Source: Bacteroidales bacterium (lineage in GTDB: Bacteria > Bacteroidota > Bacteroidia > Bacteroidales > VadinHA17). Taken from it: 13,667 nt of DNA. Where the stretch lies: the NCBI GenBank assembly GCA_030692905.1, contig JAUYBT010000129.1, forward strand, positions 1-13,667, given 5' to 3'. The notes under the pieces are model-generated. The model searched no databases. It had not been told where the DNA came from and saw only the letters and a list, made by a program, of their open reading frames with translations. The position numbers were made by a program, and so were the translations under genes. Below are positions 1 through 6,292 of the stretch, in pieces (the stretch's first letter is position 1; every line of letters starts with the position of its first letter).

Positions 1-55
1 CCTGGCTGACAACTTTAAGAATGTTGATATCTTTTTCATTAAGTTTAAGCTTCAT
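1..55 (-). CDS. Start of a gene cut by the left edge; possible HTH protein
   Basis: An ATG on the minus strand at 55-53 opens a frame that stays open to the window edge, giving 18 residues beginning MKLKLNEKDINILKVV. The pattern of a short basic start followed by L-N-E-K-D-x-x-I-L-K resembles the first helix of winged-helix or Lrp/AsnC-type regulators, but 18 residues are too few for an assignment. It overlaps the last 11 bases of the upstream NapH/NosR-like gene, whose stop lies at 47-45, so it would be translationally coupled to the redox operon. If it is a regulator, it may control that operon. Seen: the start, open frame and overlap. Inferred: the HTH nature. Confidence 0.5.
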   Translation of the reverse strand, partial: MKLKLNEKDINILKVVSQ

Positions 56-1322
56 TTTGAGTATGTACTTTAATAGGACAATATTTAAAACATCTCCCGC
101 AACTGAAACACCTTCCCTGGTGTGGTTTGTATTCATATCTCTTACTTCTGATTGTGAGAGATATCATGCCAATTCCCAGTGAAATCCCCAGGAACATACC
201 TGCCCAGGGTGATGCTTTTCTAAACCGGCTTATTATAATTTCTTCTTCAGCAAATAATTCAATTTCTGTTTTCCCCGATTCCTTAAATGCAACCACAGCC
301 TTTGATAAAGATTCAATTCCGGTTTCTTTCTCCAATCTTATCTCTCTTGCCAGTCTTACCTCACTGTTTACTCCGGCCAGAGCAGGAGCAAGGCTGTAAA
401 GAATATATGCTCCTGATACTGCAAACACAGGAATAAGCAGGAAGTATAAAATGAAGTGCTTTCTCGATTTTTCAGGTTCCTCCCTGTTTTGATCTGTATC
501 TGATGGAATTATAGCATCATAAGGACAAGCCTCTTCGCAAAGTCTGCAATTTGTGCATTCTGCCGGTGTTATTGTAAGATGCTTCCCGGCAAACCTCGAA
601 AAAACATTAAGTAAAACCCCGTAAGGACAGAGGTACCTGCAATATGGTCTGTTCACAAATATCCCGGCTAAGAGTAAAAGAGCACCAAAGATTATCATTG
701 TATAAGTTGCATCGAGCCTGAATATCCCAATAAATGGATCGTACCTGCATATAATGAACTGACTGTTTGCAGAGGCAAAAAGTACAGCAAGGGCCAGATA
801 AATAAATGGCACGGATGCAAGTATAATTTCAACTGTTTTTGGAAGTTTAACCGGCTTAAACCCGGTGAGTTCCTGAATAGCTCCAAGCGGACAAACCCCT
901 GCACAGAATACACGTCCGTAGGCAAGTGCAAAAAGAAGAGGAATTATAAAGAATAAAAGGGCCGGGAGAGGAATTGTATAACCGTCGTTGAAAAGTGCCA
1001 GAGCTACATTCTGCACCGACCCGACCGAACAGATACAACCCTGCCTGTAAAATCCAAAATATGCAAGAGAAAACACTGACATCCATATCAAACCCTGTCG
1101 TGAGCGCTTTTTCAATGCCAGCCAGGTAGAAACTATCAAAGCACTGATTAATACGGCAACATCAAAATACTCCCATACAGGAGCTCTCTGAGTGGGCATC
1201 TGGTTTGTCGGGTAAATATAACCAGATTCAAATTCCGGCCGCGGAAATCTGTCCTGGGCATATAACACAGCATGCCAGCATAATAGCAAAACAAAAATAA
1301 TATATGGAAGGGCTTTCTTCAT
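45..1322 (-). CDS. NapH/NosR-like membrane iron-sulfur protein
   Basis: A 425-residue polytopic protein, probably passing electrons between the quinone pool and a periplasmic carrier. Residues 1-22 form a signal peptide or first membrane helix, and further hydrophobic segments lie near 52-72, 78-95, 118-136, 164-186, 206-224, 288-312 and 372-392. NosR/NapH family marks are the C-x3-C-P pairs at C140/C144 and C228/C232, a GCIC motif at 95-98 and C192-R-Y-D-P. Two [4Fe-4S] ferredoxin motifs follow: C256, C259, C262, C266-P, and at the C-terminus C405, C408, C411, C415-P. It lacks the N-terminal FMN-binding domain of true NosR. A charged segment of about 55 residues (315-370) lies between the last two helices; by topology it should face the opposite side from the clusters. 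The gene starts 32 bases after the ferredoxin-like gene, the same G-then-H order as napGH. The partner reductase is unknown. Confidence 0.85.
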   Translation of the reverse strand: MKKALPYIIFVLLLCWHAVLYAQDRFPRPEFESGYIYPTNQMPTQRAPVWEYFDVAVLISALIVSTWLALKKRSRQGLIWMSVFSLAYFGFYRQGCICSVGSVQNVALALFNDGYTIPLPALLFFIIPLLFALAYGRVFCAGVCPLGAIQELTGFKPVKLPKTVEIILASVPFIYLALAVLFASANSQFIICRYDPFIGIFRLDATYTMIIFGALLLLAGIFVNRPYCRYLCPYGVLLNVFSRFAGKHLTITPAECTNCRLCEEACPYDAIIPSDTDQNREEPEKSRKHFILYFLLIPVFAVSGAYILYSLAPALAGVNSEVRLAREIRLEKETGIESLSKAVVAFKESGKTEIELFAEEEIIISRFRKASPWAGMFLGISLGIGMISLTIRSKRYEYKPHQGRCFSCGRCFKYCPIKVHTQNEA

Positions 1323-1372
1323 CCTAACTTCTTAATTCTTAATTTGTTTGTTCTTCATTCGTTTGTTCCTTT
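1323..1372. repeat. Degenerate 7-base repeat tract between the NapG-like and NapH-like genes
   Basis: The plus strand carries CTTAATT twice in tandem (1331-1337 and 1338-1344), followed by GTTTGTTC twice (1346-1353 and 1361-1368, 15 bases apart). Together they give a roughly 7-base periodicity. The tract covers the whole junction and encodes the last residues (GTNE) of the ferredoxin-like protein. It looks like a decayed short tandem repeat rather than a regulatory site. Confidence 0.4.
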
Positions 1373-1942
1373 TTTAACCACTCCTGCATCTTTTGGCATA
1401 TACGAAACATCAGCCGGCACGCGTATTATAGCATTAGATGGGCAAGTGCGGGCAATTGAACATTGATTGCAGTTTACACACCGGTCATGTCTGATCTGCA
1501 TATATAATGAGCCATTGCCAAAATCAGCACACCCCTTCACACATTTTGCACAACCATCACACAGATCTTCATTAAATGTATATTCAAAATATGGCTCTTC
1601 AACAAACTTCCTGGTTATTGCACCTGTAGGACATAACTGGTTTTCGGCTCCTGTGCTTATGGTTTTAACTCCCTGACGGAGATAACCTCCGCACAGATCA
1701 CAGTAACCACACATCCGGAAAGCATGAACACATTTTGATGCTGAAGGAGTTAAAACACAATTAGTCTTGCATTGACCGCATTGCGTGCATTTAAACGGAT
1801 CGATCTGCCACACATATCCGGTTGCTGAAGTTTTTTTTGCAAGAGCAACAGGGATTATAACAAGGGGAACTGCAACGATCAGTTTACCTGCTCTTCTTAC
1901 AAAATCCCTCCGTGACTGATATTTATTCGTTCCTTCGGTCAT
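1355..1942 (-). CDS. Tat-exported NapG-like ferredoxin with about four [4Fe-4S] clusters
   Basis: A 195-residue protein with a Tat-type leader: S10-R-R-D-F-V-R-R followed by a hydrophobic stretch (residues 20-36) and A-K-K. The rest is cysteine-rich, with 17 Cys: C52/C55/C58/C62, C71, C78/C81/C84, C104-P, C128/C131/C134/C138, and C155/C158/C161 with C167-P. That is enough for four [4Fe-4S] clusters, the number described for NapG/MauM-type ferredoxins. The twin-arginine leader implies folding with cofactors before export, so it should act on the periplasmic face. Its neighbour on the 3' side is a NapH/NosR-like membrane protein, which supports a NapGH-like relay from quinol to an outside acceptor. 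The ATG at 1942 follows an AAGGAG by a single base, so that match may be accidental. There is no molybdopterin or heme enzyme nearby. The family is well supported; the electron acceptor is unknown. Confidence 0.85.
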   Translation of the reverse strand: MTEGTNKYQSRRDFVRRAGKLIVAVPLVIIPVALAKKTSATGYVWQIDPFKCTQCGQCKTNCVLTPSASKCVHAFRMCGYCDLCGGYLRQGVKTISTGAENQLCPTGAITRKFVEEPYFEYTFNEDLCDGCAKCVKGCADFGNGSLYMQIRHDRCVNCNQCSIARTCPSNAIIRVPADVSYMPKDAGVVKKGTNE

Positions 1943-1953
1943 ACTCCTTGCAA

Positions 1954-2118
1954 TTAATATTTATTACAGTCTGTTTCTCCATTGCAAATCCCCTTTCCCG
2001 GACATACTGAACAATCCTTGCCTGTTACAACCCTGTTTCCAAGGGCAATCACAATTACACCCATCAACAATAAGAGAATGTACCGTATTAACTTTCTGAA
2101 GAAATCAGTTCTACTCAT
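1954..2118 (-). CDS. 54-residue single-helix membrane peptide with four cysteines
   Basis: A short frame from ATG at 2118-2116 to TAA at 1956-1954. It begins MSRTDFFRKLIRY, continues with a hydrophobic helix (about residues 13-28) and ends in a Cys-rich tail with C36-S-V-C39-P, C45 and C51 (spacing C-x2-C-x5-C-x5-C). The positive N-terminus before the helix predicts that the tail lies in the periplasm. The N-terminus resembles the S-R-R-D-F Tat start of the next protein but has only one arginine of the pair. It sits between the NHL propeller and the Tat ferredoxin genes, ending 11 bases before the latter's ATG, in the same direction. The four Cys could ligate an iron-sulfur cluster or another metal, or form disulfides. 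I do not recognise a named family. Coding is supported by position, sensible composition and tight spacing. Confidence 0.7.
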   Translation of the reverse strand: MSRTDFFRKLIRYILLLLMGVIVIALGNRVVTGKDCSVCPGKGICNGETDCNKY

Positions 2119-2161
2119 ATGGTGTTGTTAATATGATTATTACTGCTATTTAAACCCACCA

Positions 2162-2182
2162 GTCGTGAGTCGTTCGTCGTGC
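2162..2182. repeat. Three tandem 7-base repeats (GTCGTGA / GTCGTTC / GTCGTGC)
   Basis: Three adjacent heptamers, GTCGTGA (2162-2168), GTCGTTC (2169-2175) and GTCGTGC (2176-2182), share GTCGT in each copy. They lie in the 73-base gap between the NHL propeller gene and the small Cys-peptide gene, and are GC-richer than the surrounding DNA. Heptameric tracts of this kind occur scattered in many Bacteroidota genomes. Here the array is short and no function is visible. Confidence 0.6.
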
Positions 2183-2191
2183 ATCCTGATC

Positions 2192-3112
2192 TCATTTCCT
2201 TGTAAATATATAAAGTTTAGAGTCAGCAGAATTGGCTGCATAAATAGTTTTTCCATCCGCAGAAGCCAGATCCAAAGGTACTGAAGGCATAAATTTATTT
2301 TTTGAAGAAACATACTCAACAAACTCACCCGTTTTATTGAGGATTTTAATCCTGTTAATCCCTTTCTCAGCAGTAACAAATCCATCCGGAATGATAATGA
2401 AATGAGCAGGGTTACAACATCCGCAGAATGCTCCGGGTGCTATACCCGGTTCGCCAAAATAGCTTTTAAATTCACCTTCAATATTTCTTGTCTCAACTCT
2501 TCTGTGACCTGTATTAGCTACAAGCAGAGTATTGTCGGAACCCAGAGCAACGTCGAAATAGGGACTGGGGACAATGAATTGTCCGTCGTTCTGACCAATC
2601 AGTTTTTTAACCCCGCCTCTTTTATCAAGAATAAATAACATTTTGTTCCCGGCATCTGCGAAAGCAACATATGATCTGTTTACAGTAACAGAAGTAATAA
2701 TACCATTATCCTCAAACGGACCCCATTCATCTTTGATCTCACCACCTGAACTGATAACCAGTATCAACTCCATGGTAGATGCAAAGATTGTATCACCATA
2801 ATTCGAAAGCGATGTTACCGGATAAGGAGTCTTAAGGTTCCACTTTAATTTAAGATCCTTATCATAGCAGGATACGAATGAATCCCCCCCAAGATATATA
2901 TTTCCGGCAGTTGAGACGGTGACGGCTTTAAGCGATCCTTCTTCTACTTTAAATTCACGGGAAACCAGCCAGAAATCTGGCAGGGAATCAATAGCCCGGG
3001 TTTCATCTTTATTCTTAACAAAACCTTCAGGCCGTACAGAATCAAAAATCATATATCCTATAAAAACCAGTATAATAAATACTGAAACAATAGCTGCAAT
3101 TTTCTTATTCAT
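2192..3112 (-). CDS. Membrane-anchored NHL-type beta-propeller with a CGCCNPAH motif
   Basis: A 306-residue protein from the ATG at 3112, chosen because it gives a clean anchor (MNKK then a hydrophobic stretch, residues 5-23). A longer frame from 3157 would add 15 residues lying inside the upstream gene. The rest consists of short repeated strands typical of NHL or 6-bladed propellers, for example G-S-D-N-T-L-L-V-A-N-T-G-H-R-R-V (191-206) and D-G-F-V-T-A-E-K-G-I-N-R-I-K-I (243-257). A distinctive loop, C230-G-C232-C233-N-P-A-H237, lies in a late blade and could bind metal or form disulfides. The ATG overlaps the 3' end of the upstream PQQ-like gene by 8 bases (ATGAATAA), which indicates translational coupling. 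Its location should be periplasmic and tethered to the inner membrane. It has no CxxCH heme site. Its role in the redox operon is unknown. Confidence 0.8.
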   Translation of the reverse strand: MNKKIAAIVSVFIILVFIGYMIFDSVRPEGFVKNKDETRAIDSLPDFWLVSREFKVEEGSLKAVTVSTAGNIYLGGDSFVSCYDKDLKLKWNLKTPYPVTSLSNYGDTIFASTMELILVISSGGEIKDEWGPFEDNGIITSVTVNRSYVAFADAGNKMLFILDKRGGVKKLIGQNDGQFIVPSPYFDVALGSDNTLLVANTGHRRVETRNIEGEFKSYFGEPGIAPGAFCGCCNPAHFIIIPDGFVTAEKGINRIKILNKTGEFVEYVSSKNKFMPSVPLDLASADGKTIYAANSADSKLYIFTRK

Positions 3113-4571
3113 TTTGTTGATTTTTTCCAATGTTAAGACAAAGTAAATTTCTGGCATCCCTCATAATAAGGTAATTACCTGCAATTGCCATAGGTCCCCA
3201 TGCTTCTATTCCATTAAGAATCTTATGACTTGCCAACAGAGTAACACTATTATTCTGCATTCTGAAAAAATATAGTTTTCCGTCATCATCCAGAAGATAC
3301 ATTTTATCTCCGCTTACAATATAAGGACCCAGTCCGCGGCCGAATCTGTTTTCTTTACCACTTGACCAGACAGGCGTCAGCAGATCTGATTTATGATAAC
3401 AAACAAGCTGTTTCTTAAGAGGACCTGCATTCTCCGGCATAAGACTCCAGATGTAACCTCCGATTATTATAGGTGTTTGCTGGTCGCTCGAAATTCCATT
3501 CGTCGCTTTATGTTGTTCCAGTAAAGTTGCCGAATATCCTGATCCCTCCGCATTGATTCTGATTCTGGCACCACCAGCACCATAACTTCCAAAAACTGCA
3601 ATTTCGTTATTGCCAAGAAGGAGGGGGGAAGCTGCAGTTGTTGCGGGGCTCCATTCAGTAGTCTTCCACATCAGCTTTCCAATATCATCTCCTTCAGCAG
3701 AAATACCACATACTCCGCCTATAGCATTATAAACATACATTCGTTTCCCATGTATGACCATTGGCATAATTGAACCGTGAGACATTCTTAATGAATCCGG
3801 ATTAGGGGTTTTCCATATAACCTTGCCTGTGGCGCAATCAACTCCTATCATAAGTGCTTTTCCACCCGGAGCAATGACAGCTATATCATTATCTATCAAT
3901 GGGCACTGTCCAGTATAAAAATCAGGTGTAATTCTGCCTTTCTCTTTTCCCGGTATCTCATATTCTTTTTCGAGATCTATTGTCCATAACATATTGCCAT
4001 TCAGTGGATCGAGGCACATCACGTGTGATCGTGGACCAATTGACACAAGGTATTTATCAGTAACAGCAGGGATAGTTCTTGAATATCCATGATTTCGCTT
4101 CAGATCAACATAATACCAGCGCCTCCATAATTCTTTTCCTGACTTAAGAGAGAAACATCTCAGAGCATCAGCTTTTTTTCTTTCATTATAATCGAGAAGA
4201 TATACTCTTCCGTTATGAACTGCCGGACCGGCATATCCTTCTCCAAGTGTGTTTTGCCAGACTATGAGAGGACCTGATGTATCCCATGATTCAGCAAGAG
4301 GCGTAGTGTCTTTGCTTATGTTATCATAATCGGTACCCCTGAACCTTGGCCAGTTGCCTGGAATTATTTCATCGATGGACTTTAAAGTATCAAAAAATTC
4401 ACCTATAATAACTGAATCCGAAATTGGCTTGAGTTTGGGTCTGTTGTCCATTCCGGGCACACGCTCAACCAGATTATATGATGGTGTTGTAAAAATCCAC
4501 CAGAAGAAAGCTGCTGAAAAGACAATAACAGCAACTACGATTATTACAATACTTCTTTTTCCTGTTGACAA
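3105..4571 (-). CDS. Membrane-anchored PQQ-like (BamB-type) beta-propeller protein, TTG start
   Basis: A 488-residue protein with one N-terminal membrane helix (about residues 7-27) after a basic start, then a stalk, then a propeller. The propeller opens with N-W-P-R-F-R-G near residue 73, the usual entry motif of PQQ-binding-like repeat proteins. It contains repeat signatures such as L-K-S-G-K-E-L-W-R, L-N-G-N-M-L-W, A-T-G-K-V-I-W-K and D-D-D-G-K-L-Y-F-F. It is shorter than true quinoprotein dehydrogenases and has no cytochrome domain, so PQQ binding is doubtful. The frame begins with TTG at 4571-4569; an in-frame TGA lies at 4598-4596, and the next in-frame ATG (residue 41) would remove the anchor, so a TTG start is the best reading. 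It ends 8 bases inside the NHL gene. It is probably a periplasmic scaffold or substrate-binding partner of the redox module. Confidence 0.8.
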   Translation of the reverse strand: MSTGKRSIVIIVVAVIVFSAAFFWWIFTTPSYNLVERVPGMDNRPKLKPISDSVIIGEFFDTLKSIDEIIPGNWPRFRGTDYDNISKDTTPLAESWDTSGPLIVWQNTLGEGYAGPAVHNGRVYLLDYNERKKADALRCFSLKSGKELWRRWYYVDLKRNHGYSRTIPAVTDKYLVSIGPRSHVMCLDPLNGNMLWTIDLEKEYEIPGKEKGRITPDFYTGQCPLIDNDIAVIAPGGKALMIGVDCATGKVIWKTPNPDSLRMSHGSIMPMVIHGKRMYVYNAIGGVCGISAEGDDIGKLMWKTTEWSPATTAASPLLLGNNEIAVFGSYGAGGARIRINAEGSGYSATLLEQHKATNGISSDQQTPIIIGGYIWSLMPENAGPLKKQLVCYHKSDLLTPVWSSGKENRFGRGLGPYIVSGDKMYLLDDDGKLYFFRMQNNSVTLLASHKILNGIEAWGPMAIAGNYLIMRDARNLLCLNIGKNQQNE

Positions 4572-4585
4572 TATGCTGTCTTTTT

Positions 4586-4658
4586 TGTCCCCTTTTCACC
4601 CTTAGAATAATTTAAATCGAACTTAATTAAATTATCCATAAAGGGGGATATGGGGTCA
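4586..4658. repeat. 73-base near-palindrome filling the gap between the two PQQ-like genes
   Basis: The left arm (4586-4615) and right arm (4627-4658) are imperfect inverted copies. TGTCCCC, CCCTT and AATAATTTAA on the left match GGGGTCA, AAGGG and TTAAATTAT on the right. Roughly four fifths of the positions pair, with an 11-base loop at 4616-4626. The stop codon of the 5' PQQ-like gene lies in the right arm, and the TTG start of the next gene lies just beyond the left arm. There is no trailing T-tract that would make it a standard terminator. It may be a REP- or MITE-like element or an intercistronic mRNA hairpin. Confidence 0.65.
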
Positions 4659-5912
4659 TTTAGCTTTTATCGAGTACACTGCCAGATAATCACCATGCCT
4701 GACGAATAATCTTCCTTTATCTATCACAGGATGAGCCCAATATGGACCTTCGCCTTTTGTAAACTGGAAAGAACTTACCAGGTCAAACTTTTCGCTCCCT
4801 GGTTTTATCAGACCGACATGACCGGTTTTCTCCTCAATGACATATAGCAATCCTTCAGCCGATATTATGGCACCCTTATTATACCAGTCGTATATCCACT
4901 TGGTTTCTCCTGTTGTCCAGTCCACACAGATCCACCTTCCTTTGGAGTTGGTATCATGAGTTGATCCATAGATATAGTTTCCAATAAGGACCATGCCTCC
5001 CACATGAGGAGTAATGTCAGGGTTCTTCCATACCAATGTTGGTTCTGATCCATCCGTATTGATTTTAATCTTTGCTGCTACCTGTTTATATCCATTTGCA
5101 GCAAAAAGAAATCCATCGCGGTAAATGGGAGTATTGATGTAATTTTTGCCACCTTTCTGATCAGGGTTTACAGCACCAAAATTGAATTTCCATAGAAGCT
5201 TCCCGTCACCGGTATTAACTCCGATTATATATGAATCAGTATGCGTAATGATTATTTTCTTTCCATTATTTTCAATCAGCAGGGGATTGATATAGTTAGT
5301 ATTTTCATTCAGCGGTGGTGTCTCCCAGACAACATTTCCGTTTTCCGTATTAAAAGCGACCATAGCTGCCATACTTCCACCTGGAGTTCCAATGACCTTA
5401 TTGTCAATTACTAAAGGTGATAAAGAAATACCAAATCGCGGTGTTGGAGCACTATATTTCTGGAAATAATTCACCGACCAGATGATTTTTCCGTTTTTAT
5501 CGACACAAACCATATCTCCCTGTCCGCTTACAACGAAAATTTTACCATTGTAATAAGTGGGGGTACAACGACTTTCAGGAGAGTTGCTAGCCGTTGACAT
5601 ATTCCCGTATTCCACTTCCCACTTTTTCTTTCCATCCTGAGTAAAAGCTGTAAGTACATCCTTTTCACCTTTAATACCTGTAATGTATACAGCATCATCA
5701 GTTACCGTTGCACTTGAATAACCCGGACCGATTCCAGTTGCTTCCCATAGCAGCGAAGGTCCAGAGTCCGGCCACGTTTTCATCAATCCGGTTTCATTAT
5801 AAATACCGGTTCGGCCGGGTCCGCGCCATCCATATTGCTGTCCAGAAGACGCAAATAATGCGGTTGTAAAAAGAATAAAACTCACAAATGTTTTCATAAA
5901 ATTGTTTTTCAT
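4656..5912 (-). CDS. Exported PQQ-like (BamB-type) beta-propeller protein
   Basis: A 418-residue secreted protein when started at the ATG at 5912, or 413 from 5897. Both give a signal peptide (M-K-T-F-V-S-F-I-L-F-T-T-A-L-F-A-S-S-G). A longer frame from 5957 adds a polar extension that spoils the signal peptide and is probably untranslated leader. The mature protein starts with Y-G-W-R-G-P-G-R-T-G (27-36), the entry motif of PQQ-like propellers, and carries repeat cores such as N-T-E-N-G-N-V-V-W-E, N-T-G-D-G-K-L-L-W-K and T-T-G-E-T-K-W-I-Y. It is the first gene of the leftward string. A second propeller of the same fold follows 84 bases downstream; the two share the fold but are not close copies. 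There is no lipobox cysteine, so it is probably periplasmic and soluble. The catalytic role, if any, is unknown. Confidence 0.82.
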   Translation of the reverse strand: MKNNFMKTFVSFILFTTALFASSGQQYGWRGPGRTGIYNETGLMKTWPDSGPSLLWEATGIGPGYSSATVTDDAVYITGIKGEKDVLTAFTQDGKKKWEVEYGNMSTASNSPESRCTPTYYNGKIFVVSGQGDMVCVDKNGKIIWSVNYFQKYSAPTPRFGISLSPLVIDNKVIGTPGGSMAAMVAFNTENGNVVWETPPLNENTNYINPLLIENNGKKIIITHTDSYIIGVNTGDGKLLWKFNFGAVNPDQKGGKNYINTPIYRDGFLFAANGYKQVAAKIKINTDGSEPTLVWKNPDITPHVGGMVLIGNYIYGSTHDTNSKGRWICVDWTTGETKWIYDWYNKGAIISAEGLLYVIEEKTGHVGLIKPGSEKFDLVSSFQFTKGEGPYWAHPVIDKGRLFVRHGDYLAVYSIKAK

Positions 5913-6292
5913 AGTGATATCAATTTTATTTTTAGAATCCGCAATATAAAAAAACATATTTAATAATAGAAGTTAAATGATATTTTACACCTGTTTCCAT
6001 AAAAATTTATGAATTTTTAACAACATTTAAAATCTATGTTAAATGGAGCTTTTGCTAATAATGACTGAGAAAATAAAATCTTCAAAAACATGATTTTTGT
6101 CATATTAATAATATTTATCAAATACAATTATTATATAGTATTTATTTACTATATGTACTTATTTACTTATATTTTATAATATTTATATAACATTTAATAT
6201 CATATTGAATAATGATTATTAGAATATTATTAACTTTGCGACTTGGTTTCTTAATTGCATTTATTCACATAACAATTAAAAAGAGTAAGAAG
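5913..6292. promoter_or_regulatory. AT-rich divergent intergenic region
   Basis: A 380-base stretch between the divergent PQQ-like gene and asnB, strikingly AT-rich. It holds the asnB promoter candidate (6203-6238), a perfect 8-base AT dyad (6000-6007 and 6012-6019), a 7-base dyad CATTTAA/TTAAATG (6024-6030 and 6039-6045), and a 9-base direct repeat TTATTTACT (6142-6150 and 6159-6167). For the leftward genes I see only weak TAnnTTTG matches on the minus strand, such as TAAAATTG at 5928-5921, which lies too near the start to be convincing. I see no RNA gene and no further coding frame. Confidence 0.6.
6203..6238 (+). promoter_or_regulatory. Probable Bacteroidota-type promoter of asnB
   Basis: TAACTTTG at 6231-6238 matches the Bacteroidota -7 consensus TAnnTTTG exactly. 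A weak -33 candidate, TATTG at 6203-6207, lies 23 bases upstream, slightly more than the usual spacing. Transcription would begin near 6244, giving a leader of about 50 bases before the asnB ATG at 6293. This placement argues against the longer asnB frame from 6212, which would start upstream of its own promoter. Confidence 0.5.

Noticed and set aside
695..1086. Two overlapping alternative frames inside the NapH/NosR-like gene
   Set aside because: They are shadows of a frame with conserved Cys motifs and multiple helices.
3113..3157. Longer start for the NHL propeller gene
   Set aside because: It would add 15 residues inside the upstream gene and bury the membrane anchor; the ATG at 3112 gives a standard leader and an 8-base coupling overlap.
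2192..5912. True PQQ-dependent dehydrogenases or cytochrome c fusions among the propellers
   Set aside because: The proteins are shorter than quinoprotein dehydrogenases and none contains a CxxCH heme motif; only the generic PQQ-like repeat fold is supported.
6212..6292. A 27-codon upstream extension of asnB
   Set aside because: Cys2 must be exposed by removal of Met at 6293, and the probable promoter lies within the extension.
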